A DNA stretch of 64,000 bases, taken from Alteribacter lacisalsi (GTDB lineage Bacteria; Bacillota; Bacilli; Bacillales; Salisediminibacteriaceae). The notes beneath the pieces are model-generated. The model was given only the letters and a program-made list of their open reading frames with translations. It searched no databases and had not been told where the DNA came from. The stretch covers positions 1,116,001 to 1,180,000 of the forward strand of contig NZ_PDOF01000001.1 in the NCBI RefSeq assembly GCF_003226345.1. The letters are read 5' to 3'. The translations under genes were made by a program, and so were the position numbers. This document shows, one piece after another, positions 36,025 through 44,331 of the stretch; position 1 is the stretch's first letter; each line of letters starts with the position of its first letter.

Positions 36025-36053
36025 ATAGGAATAAAATTGTAGGTTTCGAATAT
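36025..36053 (+). promoter_or_regulatory. Sigma-H promoter of spoVS
   Basis: ATAGGAATA (36025-36033) matches the -35 pattern RnAGGAwWW; GAATAT (36048-36053) matches the -10 core, with 14 bases between the boxes (11 after allowing for the three leading -10 positions). spoVS is sigma-H dependent in B. subtilis. The leader to the start codon is about 140 bases long. Confidence 0.6.
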
Positions 36054-36194
36054 ATACAAAATGAGGTAAATCACTTAAAAACCCTCTCAGGGTGCGAAGA
36101 CCCGCCGGTTGGTCCGCGTTATCATCCAAGGCTGATTGGTCGTAGAGTAACCTGCTCCATTCGATCCTATCTATCATCCTAAGGAGGTCCTAAA

Positions 36195-36455
36195 GTGGAA
36201 GTATTAAAAGTATCAGCAAAATCCAACCCTAATTCTGTAGCTGGTGCCCTTGCAGGCGTCATCCGTGAACGTGGTGCTGCAGAAATTCAGGCAATCGGCG
36301 CAGGTGCGTTAAATCAATCCGTAAAAGCGGTTGCGATAGCCCGGGGGTTTGTCGCTCCGAGCGGGATCGATCTCATCTGTATTCCTGCATTTACCGACAT
36401 TCAGATTGACGGAGATGAACGTACGGCCATTAAACTCATAATTGAACCGAGATAA
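36195..36455 (+). CDS. spoVS: Stage V sporulation protein S
   Basis: SpoVS is an 86-residue Alba-like protein needed for progression to stage V and for normal septation control. The chain is nearly invariant across Bacillus: VSAKSNPNSVAGALAGVIRE, then AIGAGALNQSVKAVAIARG and CIPAFTDIQIDGDERTAIKLI. The start is GTG at 36195, following AAGGAGG. It is transcribed from its own sigma-H promoter and ends at a strong terminator, so it is a single-gene unit. Confidence 0.97.
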   Translation: MEVLKVSAKSNPNSVAGALAGVIRERGAAEIQAIGAGALNQSVKAVAIARGFVAPSGIDLICIPAFTDIQIDGDERTAIKLIIEPR

Positions 36456-36458
36456 CAC

Positions 36459-36489
36459 AAAACTGCCTGTGCTCTGCCAGGCAGTTTTT
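36459..36489 (+). terminator. Rho-independent terminator after spoVS
   Basis: AAAACTGCCTG (36459-36469) pairs with CAGGCAGTTTT (36478-36488) across TGCTCTGC-type loop; a T run follows. Confidence 0.85.
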
Positions 36490-36595
36490 CGTTATGCCTG
36501 AATCGCGTCCTGCTGTGGGCAGGCGGCCTTCACAACAGAAATGGTGAAAAGAATGCTGGACAATCTCAGATTCTGCTTCTGAAACAAGCAATATA

Positions 36596-36604
36596 TGTTA
36601 CAAT
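36596..36604 (+). promoter_or_regulatory. Possible extended -10 promoter of korAB
   Basis: TGTTACAAT is an extended -10 without a clear -35, about 145 bases before korA. Between it and the gene a GGCCTCC/GGAGGCC hairpin (36675-36681 with 36704-36710) occupies the leader and may regulate the message. Confidence 0.4.
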
Positions 36605-36747
36605 ATAAGAGATTTACAGTGTATACCACAATTTTACAGACAGCAGTTCTGCCTGGCTGCCGATATGGCATCCGGGCCTCCTATATGACGTTTTTTACTA
36701 TTTGGAGGCCGTGATTGGAAACGGCCGTAAATAAAGGGGTGCAGGAG

Positions 36748-38490
36748 ATGACTACACATTTATCCTGGAAAGTTGGAGGACAGCAGGGGGAAGGCATTGA
36801 AAGCACAGGGGAAATTTTTTCAACAGCTCTGAACCGGCTCGGATATTATCTGTACGGGTACCGTCATTTTTCATCTCGAATTAAAGGCGGCCATACAAAC
36901 AATAAAATCCGTGTGAGTACGACGCCGCTCAATGCCATTTCCGATGATCTCGATATTCTGGTTGCCTTCGATCAGGAAACGATCGATGTTAATTCAGGTG
37001 AACTGATCTCAGGAGGCGTCATACTGGCGGATAGTAAATTTAAACCCGTTAAACCGGAAGGCCTGGATGCCCATCTTTTTTCGATTCCTTTTACTGAAAT
37101 TGCCAACAATCTTGGAACGTCACTTATGAAGAACATGGTGGCCATCGGTGCCTCAAGTGCTCTTCTCGGTCTGGAGCCTGAACATTTTGAAGGCGTCGTT
37201 CAGCAGATTTTCGGCCGAAAAGGAGACGCTGTCGTTAAAAATAATATGAACGCGATCCGCGAGGGTATGGCCTCTTTTGAAAAGGAATCGGATCAGGCAA
37301 ATGTCCGGTTTAAACTGGATCCCGTAAAGCCCGAAAAACGTATGTTTATGATCGGGAATGATGCGATCGCCCTTGGCGCTCTTGCAGGCGGCGCCCGCTT
37401 TATGCCTGCATACCCGATCACACCGGCTTCGGAAATCATGGAGTATCTCATTAAGAAACTGCCGGAATACGGCGGAACTGTCATTCAGACAGAGGATGAA
37501 ATTGCGGCATGCACAATGGCGATCGGTGCCAATTACGCAGGTGTAAGGGCGCTGACAGCATCTGCTGGACCAGGACTGTCATTGATGATGGAATCGATTG
37601 GTCTGTCGGGGATTACCGAGACACCGCTTGTGATTGTGGATACCCAGCGCGGTGGACCGAGTACCGGTCTTCCCACAAAGCAGGAACAGAGTGATCTAAT
37701 GGCAATGATTTACGGGAGCCATGGCGAAATCCCGAAAATTGTTATGGCGCCTTCCACAGTCGAGGAAGCGTTTTATGATACGATCGAAGCGTTTAATCTC
37801 GCTGAAGAGTACCAATGTCCCGTGATTCTTCTATCCGACCTGGCTCTAAGTCTTGGAAAACAGACAGTGGACCGTCTTGATTATGACAAGATTGAAATCC
37901 GGAGAGGAAAATTCGATCCGGATCAGGAACTGCCTGAACTGGACAAAAACGAGTATTTTAAACGTTATGCAGATACAGAAGACGGCATCTCGGAGCGGGT
38001 CATTCCGGGAATGAAAAATGCGATCCATCATGTTACGGGTGTTGAACATAATGAACAGGGTAAACCTTCTGAAAGCCCGGAAAACCGGAATACGCAGATG
38101 AACAAGAGGATGAAAAAGCTTCAGGAGCTGCATGAAGCATTCCCGCAGCCGCTTTTTACCGATATCCGTCACGAGAAAGCAGACCTTCTCATCCTCGGTT
38201 TCAACTCCACAAGAGGGACGATTCAGGAAGCGATTCCCCGACTTGAAGAAGACGGTGTGAAAGTGAACCATGCCCATGTGAGGCTGCTGCATCCGTTCCC
38301 GAAAGATGAAGTAAAAAAGCTGATGGAGCAGGCAGGCAGAGTCGTGGTAGTGGAGAACAATGCAACAGGGCAGCTTGCCAAGGTTATTAAAATGGAGACT
38401 GGCGCCGATCAGCTTGAGACCGTGAATAAATATGACGGCAATCCGTTTTTGCCGGGAGAACTTCACCATGCTTGCAAGGAGTTGGTTTAA
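36748..38490 (+). CDS. korA: 2-oxoacid:ferredoxin oxidoreductase, alpha (gamma-alpha fused) subunit
   Basis: A 580-residue fused subunit of a 2-oxoacid:ferredoxin oxidoreductase, probably 2-oxoglutarate-type, which would link decarboxylation of the oxoacid to ferredoxin reduction and acyl-CoA formation. The gamma domain (~5-190, GGQQGEGIESTGEIF, SRIKGGHTNNKIRVS) is followed by the alpha domain (~205-400, with PAYPITPASEIMEYL and EDEIAACTMAIGAN, and the GGPSTGLPTKQEQSDL loop) and a C-terminal transketolase-like domain (~450-560). ATG at 36748 follows AAAGGGGTGCAGGAG. It is directly followed by korB. Substrate assignment is inference. Confidence 0.93.
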   Translation: MTTHLSWKVGGQQGEGIESTGEIFSTALNRLGYYLYGYRHFSSRIKGGHTNNKIRVSTTPLNAISDDLDILVAFDQETIDVNSGELISGGVILADSKFKPVKPEGLDAHLFSIPFTEIANNLGTSLMKNMVAIGASSALLGLEPEHFEGVVQQIFGRKGDAVVKNNMNAIREGMASFEKESDQANVRFKLDPVKPEKRMFMIGNDAIALGALAGGARFMPAYPITPASEIMEYLIKKLPEYGGTVIQTEDEIAACTMAIGANYAGVRALTASAGPGLSLMMESIGLSGITETPLVIVDTQRGGPSTGLPTKQEQSDLMAMIYGSHGEIPKIVMAPSTVEEAFYDTIEAFNLAEEYQCPVILLSDLALSLGKQTVDRLDYDKIEIRRGKFDPDQELPELDKNEYFKRYADTEDGISERVIPGMKNAIHHVTGVEHNEQGKPSESPENRNTQMNKRMKKLQELHEAFPQPLFTDIRHEKADLLILGFNSTRGTIQEAIPRLEEDGVKVNHAHVRLLHPFPKDEVKKLMEQAGRVVVVENNATGQLAKVIKMETGADQLETVNKYDGNPFLPGELHHACKELV

Positions 38491-39357
38491 ATGGCCACAT
38501 TTAAGGATTTCAGAAACAATGTCAAGCCAAACTGGTGTCCCGGATGCGGTGATTTCTCGGTTCAGGCTGCCATCCAGCGTGCAGCGGCGAGTGCGGGTCT
38601 GACGCCGGAAAATCTCGCTGTTGTCAGCGGAATCGGCTGTTCCGGACGCATTTCCGGATATATTAAATCCTACGGTTTCCACGGCATACACGGCAGGTGT
38701 CTGCCGATCGCCCAGGGGGTAAAAATGGCAAACCGGGAATTAACCGTTATTGCCTCCGGCGGAGACGGGGACGGATTTGCCATCGGTCTTGGGCATACGA
38801 TGCATGCGATACGGAGAAATATAAATATCACTTATATTGTTATGGATAATCAGATTTACGGTCTTACCAAAGGACAGACGTCTCCACGGAGTGAGATGGG
38901 CTTTAAAACCAAGAGTACACCAGGCGGTTCCATTGAATCGTCACTCAATATTATGGAAATGGCGCTGTCAGCCGGGGGAACGTTTATTGCACAAAGCTTT
39001 TCGACGGATCTGAAAGAACTGACGGCACTGATTGAACAGGGCATTGCCCATGAAGGGTTTTCCCTTATCAATGTCTTCAGCCCGTGTGTAACATTTAATA
39101 AAGTGAATACTTACGACTGGTTCAAAGAAAATCTCACGAAGCTTTCCTCGATCGAAGATTATGATCCTTCCGACCGCGGTATGGCCATGAACACCCTCAT
39201 GAAACATAACGGTCTGGTTACGGGCCTGATCTATCAGAACAGCGGTCAGCCTGCTTATGAAGATCTTGTAGAAGGCTACAGGGAAGAGGGCCTGGCCCGT
39301 CAGTCTCTTAAGCTTGAAAAAGAAAAATTCGAAAAACTCACAGCTGAGTTTATGTAG
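38491..39357 (+). CDS. korB: 2-oxoacid:ferredoxin oxidoreductase, beta subunit
   Basis: The thiamine pyrophosphate and [4Fe-4S]-binding subunit of the 2-oxoacid:ferredoxin oxidoreductase, 288 residues. TPP is held by GDGDGFAIGLGH (about 91-102) with MDNQIYGLTKGQ after it. Candidate cluster ligands are Cys16 and Cys19 (NWCPGCGDF), Cys50 (GIGCSGR) and Cys199 (FSPCVTFN), the pattern of this subunit type. ATG immediately follows the korA stop, so the two are co-translated. No separate ferredoxin gene is nearby. A terminator follows. Confidence 0.94.
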   Translation: MATFKDFRNNVKPNWCPGCGDFSVQAAIQRAAASAGLTPENLAVVSGIGCSGRISGYIKSYGFHGIHGRCLPIAQGVKMANRELTVIASGGDGDGFAIGLGHTMHAIRRNINITYIVMDNQIYGLTKGQTSPRSEMGFKTKSTPGGSIESSLNIMEMALSAGGTFIAQSFSTDLKELTALIEQGIAHEGFSLINVFSPCVTFNKVNTYDWFKENLTKLSSIEDYDPSDRGMAMNTLMKHNGLVTGLIYQNSGQPAYEDLVEGYREEGLARQSLKLEKEKFEKLTAEFM

Positions 39358-39367
39358 CCTGTTTACT

Positions 39368-39404
39368 GACCGGTAAAAGCAGATTCTGTTTTTACCGGTC
39401 TTTT
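39368..39404 (+). terminator. Rho-independent terminator after korB
   Basis: GACCGGTAAAA (39368-39378) pairs with TTTTACCGGTC (39390-39400), with an additional CAGA/TCTG extension at the loop; TTTT follows. Confidence 0.8.
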
Positions 39405-39740
39405 GATGTTAAAGTCTCGCGGCTGTTTATGGCATAAGCCGGCCGCTCAAACTTCTGCTGTTACATAGAACAGAATGATCATGCAGAAGATAAAAGCTGG
39501 AGGTCAAACGCATACACCCGGGAAGAAAAAAATCACATCATAAATTTCTCCTCACACGCATTTGTCCTCCTCTGGTGAACAGTTTTATTTACGCATACAC
39601 CTCCCCGTGATAAACTTAAATAGACTTAAGTTCAATTATAGAATCGGCTGCCCGCAAGCCTTCAAAACGGCCATTCATTTCTTTGGGGAAGTGGGGGCGA
39701 TAGACAAGGCATGCAGGGGACGAAAAGCTATTTTAAAGGG
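39405..39740. other. Spacer without recognised gene before tdh
   Basis: No credible gene. An 11-base direct repeat, ACGCATACACC, occurs at 39508-39518 and 39591-39601. CTTAAATAGACTTAAG near 39615 is a partial palindrome followed by an AT-rich TTATAGAAT that could be a -10 of tdh, but no -35 fits. Confidence 0.4.
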
Positions 39741-39750
39741 GTGCTGTCAG

Positions 39751-40791
39751 ATGAAGGGAACGATGAGAGCGATAGTAAAACCGGAGCGCTCCCCCGGTGC
39801 TAAACTGGAATACGTACCAATTCCGTCAATAAGTGACAATGAGGTACTGATCCAGGTAAAAGCGACAAGTATCTGCGGGACGGATGTTCATATCTATGCA
39901 TGGGATGAGTGGTCTCAGAGCCGTGTTAACCCGCCCTATGTTTTCGGTCATGAATTTGCAGGTATTGTAGTGGAAAAAGGAAAAAATGTAACGAATGTGG
40001 ATGTAGGCGACCACGTGAGTGCCGAAACACACATCGTATGCGGAGAATGCCCACAGTGCCTGACAGGACAGGCTCATATCTGTGCAGACACTCAGATTAT
40101 CGGTGTGGACCGGGACGGATGCTTTGCCGAGTACGTTGCCCTTCCAGCAGAAAATATGTGGAAGAACGATCCGGAACTTCCTTTTGATGTAGCCAGTGTG
40201 CAGGAACCTTTTGGAAACGGTGTACATACCGTTCTTGCTGGAGATGTTGCAGGAAAAACCGTAGCAGTTATCGGGTGCGGTCCGATTGGCGTAATGGCTG
40301 TCGGTGTAGCAAAAGCGTGCGGGGCTTCGCAGGTGATCGCGTTTGATTTGAACGAGTACCGGCTCGATCTGGCTAAGAAAATGGGGGCAACCTCTGTGGT
40401 GAATTCCTCCACTGAAGATCCTCTTGAAGTTGTTAATAGCCTTACAAACGGCCACGGTGTTGACGTGGTATGTGAAATGAGCGGCCATCCGGTTGCTATG
40501 AACCAGGGCTTTAAGATGGTTACAAATGGAGGAAGAGTCTCAATACTCAGTCTTCCTGTGCGACCCGTTGAAATCGATGTAACCAATGATATTGTGTTTA
40601 AAGGAATTACCGTTCAGGGTATTACAGGACGGAAAATGTACCACACCTGGCAGCAGGTATCAGGTCTTTTGCGTTCAGGTCAGGTAGATGTGAAGCCGAT
40701 GATCACCCATCATTTCCCGCTTGAAGAATTTGAAAAAGGATTCAATCTGATGATTGAAGGGAAATGCGGAAAAGTGGTTCTTCATCCGTAG
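39751..40791 (+). CDS. tdh: L-threonine 3-dehydrogenase
   Basis: Tdh oxidises threonine to 2-amino-3-ketobutyrate with NAD, which Kbl then cleaves to glycine and acetyl-CoA. The 346-residue zinc-dependent medium-chain dehydrogenase has catalytic-zinc residues Cys42, His67 and Glu68, structural-zinc cysteines at 97, 100, 103 and 111, and the NAD-binding VIGCGPIGVMAVGVAK segment. ATG at 39751 follows AAAGGGGTG and matches the expected length (B. subtilis 347); a longer in-frame extension upstream has no homology. A MITE-like element separates tdh from kbl. Confidence 0.96.
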   Translation: MKGTMRAIVKPERSPGAKLEYVPIPSISDNEVLIQVKATSICGTDVHIYAWDEWSQSRVNPPYVFGHEFAGIVVEKGKNVTNVDVGDHVSAETHIVCGECPQCLTGQAHICADTQIIGVDRDGCFAEYVALPAENMWKNDPELPFDVASVQEPFGNGVHTVLAGDVAGKTVAVIGCGPIGVMAVGVAKACGASQVIAFDLNEYRLDLAKKMGATSVVNSSTEDPLEVVNSLTNGHGVDVVCEMSGHPVAMNQGFKMVTNGGRVSILSLPVRPVEIDVTNDIVFKGITVQGITGRKMYHTWQQVSGLLRSGQVDVKPMITHHFPLEEFEKGFNLMIEGKCGKVVLHP

Positions 40792-40828
40792 AGCAGCAAT
40801 GAATGCAGCCTGCGGTCCTTATGATAAA

Positions 40829-40945
40829 GGCTCTGTTAAAGCTTGATGTTGTTTTTTAGAGAAAGTTGATTGGAGCGAACGCCCGACACTCCTGCGGGAA
40901 AGGGAGGGCAGGGAGCGGTAATCAACAATAGATTTTAACAGAGCC
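40829..40945. mobile_element. MITE-like element with GGCTCTGTTAAA ends, copy E
   Basis: Left end GGCTCTGTTAAA (40829-40840) and right end TTTAACAGAGCC (40934-40945) are perfect 12-bp inverted repeats. Further in, TTGATGTTG and GTTGATTGG partner with CAACAATA and GTAATCAAC. The core has a CACTCCTGCGGGAAAGGGAGG segment resembling the R1 repeat. Size 117 bases, no coding capacity, located between tdh and kbl. A right-hand portion of the same element recurs inside IS copy B (about 42865-42921). Confidence 0.65.
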
Positions 40946-40975
40946 ATTATAAAAAACATGTTGGAGGGATTGACT

Positions 40976-42151
40976 GTGAAAGGATTTGAATATCTTCAGG
41001 ACGAACTCAAGTCCATGAAAGACGAAGGGGTCTTCCGTTCGCTCGTACCGCTTGAATCAGACCAGGGGGCAAAAGTTGTCATCAATGGTAAAGAACTGAT
41101 TCAGCTATCTTCAAACAATTACCTCGGGCTTACTGCTCATCCGAAAATGAAAAAAGCAGCGATTGATGCAGTTGAACAATACGGTGCGGGAACGGGGTCT
41201 GTACGGACGATTGCCGGGACCTTTTCCATGCATAACGACTTTGAGGAAAAGCTGGCCGAATTCAAGCATACCGAAGCGACACTTGTGCTTCAGTCCGGGT
41301 TTACAGCCAATCAGGCCATCCTGAGTTCCATTCTCACGAAAGACGATGTGGTTATTTCCGATGAGCTCAATCACGCTTCCATTATTGATGGGATCCGGCT
41401 GACAAAAGCAGCGAGAAAAATCTACAAGCATGTGGATCTTGACAGTCTTGAAGAAGCGCTGAAGGAAAGCGGCGAATACCGTAAACGTCTCGTTGTTACC
41501 GATGGCGTGTTCTCTATGGACGGTAATATTGCCCCGCTTAAGGAAATTGTTGAGCTCTGCGAAAAGTACGATGCACTGATCATGGTGGACGATGCCCATG
41601 CAAGCGGTGTGCTTGGAAGGAATGGACGGGGAACTGTCGATCATTTCGACCTAAACGGGCGCGTTCACATCCAGGTTGGAACACTTTCAAAAGCGATTGG
41701 TGTATTAGGCGGCTATGTGGCAAGTACACAGGCTGTAAGAGACTACCTGATTCATAAAGGACGCCCGTTCCTCTTCAGCACATCCCATCCGCCTGCAGTA
41801 ACTGCAGCATGCTCAGCCGCAGTGGATGTTCTTCTCGAAGAGCCTGAACTGATTGACCGTCTATGGAAAAATACTGAGTTCTTTAAAAAGGGACTTGAAA
41901 AGCTCGGTTTTGATACCGGGAAGAGTGATACACCAATTACACCGGTAATCGTCGGGGGAGAAACAAAAGCCCACCAGCTTTCCGACAAGCTCCGTGATTA
42001 TGGGGTATTTGCTCAAAGCATTGCTTTCCCGACAGTAGCAAAAGGCCAGGCGCGTGTCCGAACGATTGTTACGGCACAGCATTCGGAAGAGCTACTTCAG
42101 GAAGCACTCGATGCCTTTGCAAAAGCCGGGAAAGAACTGGATATTATTTAA
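40976..42151 (+). CDS. kbl: 2-amino-3-ketobutyrate CoA ligase
   Basis: Kbl is a PLP-dependent alpha-oxoamine synthase family enzyme that cleaves 2-amino-3-ketobutyrate with CoA to glycine and acetyl-CoA. The 391-residue chain has LSSNNYLGL, GSVRTIAGTF, the VDDAHASGVLG motif and the PLP Lys239 in GTLSKAIG. GTG at 40976 is taken as start because GGAGGGAT lies eight bases before it and it aligns with B. subtilis Kbl; an in-frame ATG at 40958 precedes that ribosome-binding site. The IS copy B begins 14 bases after the stop. Confidence 0.95.
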   Translation: MKGFEYLQDELKSMKDEGVFRSLVPLESDQGAKVVINGKELIQLSSNNYLGLTAHPKMKKAAIDAVEQYGAGTGSVRTIAGTFSMHNDFEEKLAEFKHTEATLVLQSGFTANQAILSSILTKDDVVISDELNHASIIDGIRLTKAARKIYKHVDLDSLEEALKESGEYRKRLVVTDGVFSMDGNIAPLKEIVELCEKYDALIMVDDAHASGVLGRNGRGTVDHFDLNGRVHIQVGTLSKAIGVLGGYVASTQAVRDYLIHKGRPFLFSTSHPPAVTAACSAAVDVLLEEPELIDRLWKNTEFFKKGLEKLGFDTGKSDTPITPVIVGGETKAHQLSDKLRDYGVFAQSIAFPTVAKGQARVRTIVTAQHSEELLQEALDAFAKAGKELDII

Positions 42152-42198
42152 CATTTGCTTTATACAGAGAGGCTGGGACAATACTCAGTTAAATAGAA

Positions 42199-42228
42199 GG
42201 ACCCTCACCGTCGGTGAGGGCCTTTTGC
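42199..42228 (+). terminator. Terminator-like hairpin after kbl
   Basis: GG-A-CCCTCACC pairs with GGTGAGGG-CC across GTC (42199-42222) with one bulged base, followed by TTTTGCTTT. It lies inside the IS end and could serve kbl. Confidence 0.6.
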
Positions 42229-42247
42229 TTTGGTAGCATTTATATAT

Positions 42248-42372
42248 GTTGATTGTTCAAAAATACACTCGCTTGCCGCGGGCAAGGCTTCAGCTAACCG
42301 GGGAAGATCGCCCCGGTGGATCTTCAGCTCTTGCTTTTCCCGCAGGCGTCTCGTGATTTTTGAACAATCAAC
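42248..42372. repeat. 125-base palindromic insertion with R1 repeat, inside IS copy B
   Basis: GTTGATTGTTCAAAAATACAC at the left is inverted as GTGATTTTTGAACAATCAAC at the right; the R1-type core (about 42264-42353) has GCTTGCCGCGGGCAAGGC and CTTTTCCCGCAGGCG. It is the reverse complement of 14791-14915. Confidence 0.7.
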
Positions 42373-42532
42373 GAATATGTACACAAAAGGATACCTTCTG
42401 ATAAAGTTAAATCACCACAACCTAACAGAATCGGAGGTATCCTTATAACAAGAATCAAGTCGTTTTGCCGATGGCCCTTTCTATAAACTCCAGAAAAGTG
42501 ATATAGCTTTTGCCATCAATGATCTCGTTTAA

Positions 42533-42813
42533 GCCAGACCGGAAGAAGCTTTCAGTGGCTTCCTCCGTTCTCGGTATACGAAAGCCAAGGAAGGAAATAA
42601 CCGCAAGGTTCATTATAATGAGAAGCGGGAAAACCCAAAAGCCTATATTCAAGAAGTGCTTTCAGACGAGGAAACCAGCGAGATCTACGGGAAGCGTAAG
42701 ATCGATGTAGAGCCAACCTTCGAATTTCTGAAGGCTAATTTGCGTTTCACCCGAATGTCGGTGAGAGGCAAAAAGAAGGTAAAAATCGAGATAGGGTTTG
42801 CCTTGATGCTTCG
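42533..42813 (+). pseudogene. IS1182-family transposase fragment (copy B)
   Basis: The frame reads about 93 codons after a stop. The TKAKEGNNRKVHYNEK and EVLSDEETSEIYGKRKIDVEPTFEFL segments, then RFTRMSVRGKKKVK and IGFALM, match the C-terminal third of IS1182-type transposases. The N-terminal two thirds are missing, and the expected C-terminal NLRK is replaced after GFALM by inserted sequence that includes part of another repeat. The fragment is more complete at its N-terminal side than copy A, and keeps frame where copy A is shifted. It is not functional. Family named from the pattern only. Confidence 0.75.
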
Positions 42814-42864
42814 AAGCAATTCTTGCAGAGGAAGAAGCAGGGTTACTGCTTTGCCTGCTGCAAT

Positions 42865-42921
42865 GGTGCCCACGGAAAGGGAGGCAGGGAGCGGAAATCA
42901 ACAAAAGACTTTAAAAGAGCC
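42865..42921. repeat. Partial GGCTCTGTTAAA-type element inside IS copy B
   Basis: CGGAAAGGGAGG-CAGGGAGCGG-AATCAACAAAAGACTTTAAAAGAGCC matches the right half of element E (40899-40945) with few differences. Only one end is seen. Confidence 0.6.
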
Positions 42922-42934
42922 TTAAACAAACAAA

Positions 42935-42976
42935 ACGGTGCGAACGATCGAAGAGCGATCATTGGCACCGTTTTTT
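42935..42976. terminator. Hairpin at the 3' end of IS copy B
   Basis: AACGGTGCGAACGATCG pairs with CGATCATTGGCACCGTT across AAGAG with three mismatches; T residues follow. It corresponds to the hairpin at 14408-14438 in copy A. Confidence 0.55.
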
Positions 42977-43095
42977 ACTTAATTAGAGGCTGTTTTGTCC
43001 CAGCCTCTCTTTTACTACCAATTCGATAGTTTTCTTTATTATTATTATGTAAACTTAAGTGCAGGGGAAAAGCCCTCACAGTAGGGAGGACTGGT

Positions 43096-44043
43096 TTAAA
43101 ACCGTCTGGCCCCTGTAAAAGCCTCGTTCCAGTAATCATTAAGATAGGAAATCTGCGTCATTTCCTCCGTTCTGCTTGCGTGAATCATAAAATCATTGCC
43201 CAGATAAATACCTGTATGGGTCACTTGTCCGGCTGTCTCAACTTTAGCAGAATCAATATCGGAAAAATAAAGTACGTCTCCCGCCTGAAGATCGTCCAGG
43301 GCCACATTTTCACCGACCCTGAACTGGTCCCTGCTTACCCGAGGCAGATAAACCCCAAGGCTTTCGCGGAATACTTCCTGAACGAGAAAAGAACAGTCAA
43401 GTCCTTCCCTGTCTGTGCCTCCAAACAGGTACGGTGTGTCCAGATACTGCACTGCTTCTTTTACGGCGGGATGATCATGCCCGCTGTATGTGGAAGGGTG
43501 CAGAGCCTCTTTTTCCTCTTCAGTCAGTCGCCGGGCTCCGGCGAAATGCTCGGTCCAGAAACGATCTTTTTCAAACGAGAGAATTTCTGTCCCGCCACTC
43601 AATGAAACTGTCATAAACTCACCGTCTCCCATATAAATACCGCTCATGAGTGACTCATTCTTAAAGAATACAAGATCACCGGGAATAAGGTCATCAAATG
43701 GGATATTGTCTCCAAGATCGTTCTGATGGGCGGCAATACGGGGCATGCGGATTCCGGTGGCTTCCTGAAACACATACTGCACAAAACCGGATGAATTAAA
43801 CCCGGTTCCGGGTTCTTTACCTCCGGACTCAAACGGTATGCCTTTCAGTGCGTATGCCTGATCAAGCAGCTGCTCCGTGCTGTAATCAAGCTCTCCGTAA
43901 TCTCTTATTTCTGCCGGACTTTCACTGTCATCCTCTATTGCCGGCTGCACCCCGGAAAAACGATCTCCCGATTGAACGTACAGGACAGCAGAACCGGCAG
44001 CGGCGATCAAAAGAACAGCTGCCAGACCATTTCGCCCCTTCAT
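43096..44043 (-). CDS. Exported protein with two NlpC/P60 domains, the first degenerate
   Basis: A 315-residue protein with an N-terminal hydrophobic segment (about 7-23) and two NlpC/P60-type cysteine peptidase domains, one at about 55-172 and one at about 190-315. In the second, Cys217 (LDCSFLVQEVF) and His276 (THTGIYLG) are in place, as for peptidoglycan endopeptidases. In the first, the Cys position reads FNSSGFV (Ser84) and the His position reads LMSGIYMG (Met), so that domain is probably inactive and may bind wall or substrate. ATG at 44043 follows AAAAAGGAGGAAACC. It is convergent to the IS remnant and divergent from miaB; not part of the B. subtilis order here. Confidence 0.88.
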   Translation of the reverse strand: MKGRNGLAAVLLIAAAGSAVLYVQSGDRFSGVQPAIEDDSESPAEIRDYGELDYSTEQLLDQAYALKGIPFESGGKEPGTGFNSSGFVQYVFQEATGIRMPRIAAHQNDLGDNIPFDDLIPGDLVFFKNESLMSGIYMGDGEFMTVSLSGGTEILSFEKDRFWTEHFAGARRLTEEEKEALHPSTYSGHDHPAVKEAVQYLDTPYLFGGTDREGLDCSFLVQEVFRESLGVYLPRVSRDQFRVGENVALDDLQAGDVLYFSDIDSAKVETAGQVTHTGIYLGNDFMIHASRTEEMTQISYLNDYWNEAFTGARRF

Positions 44044-44331
44044 AGGTTTCCTCCTTTTTATAAAAATCGAGCAAGTTTGATCCCTCCAGTGTATCAGCAG
44101 AGGATATGTTTGGCAAAAAAAAGAAAATGAGTACACTTTTCAGTCAGCGCACTTCTATATTTATGGACCGAAGAAAACGTCCGCCTGTAGTGCAATAAAA
44201 CAGCAATCTTTACATAATGAGCGTTCCGAAAAGAGCCCTCCAAAAAAAGAAATGCGTGCAATCGTGCGTAAAATGTCTTCCTGCTGAAAGTGTAAGGTGT
44301 TCGGTTGTTTATTCTTCATCAAAAATGGCAG

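Larger units (their letters stand above)
42166..43010 (+). mobile_element. Decayed IS1182-like element, copy B
   Basis: Ends are AGAGAGGCTGGGACAA (42166-42181) and TTTTGTCCCAGCCTCTCT (42993-43010), inverted repeats of at least 16 bases. Inside: a hairpin that may terminate kbl, the 125-base palindromic insertion (42248-42372), a leader shared with copy A (TGTACACAA...GGATA-CCTTCTGAT), a transposase fragment, a partial copy of the GGCTCTGTTAAA element, and the second hairpin. Orientation is opposite to copy A relative to the window. Confidence 0.75.

Noticed and set aside
37846-38691. Minus-strand open frame of ~281 codons opposite korA/korB
   Set aside because: Overlaps two well-supported genes and has no homology-like motifs.
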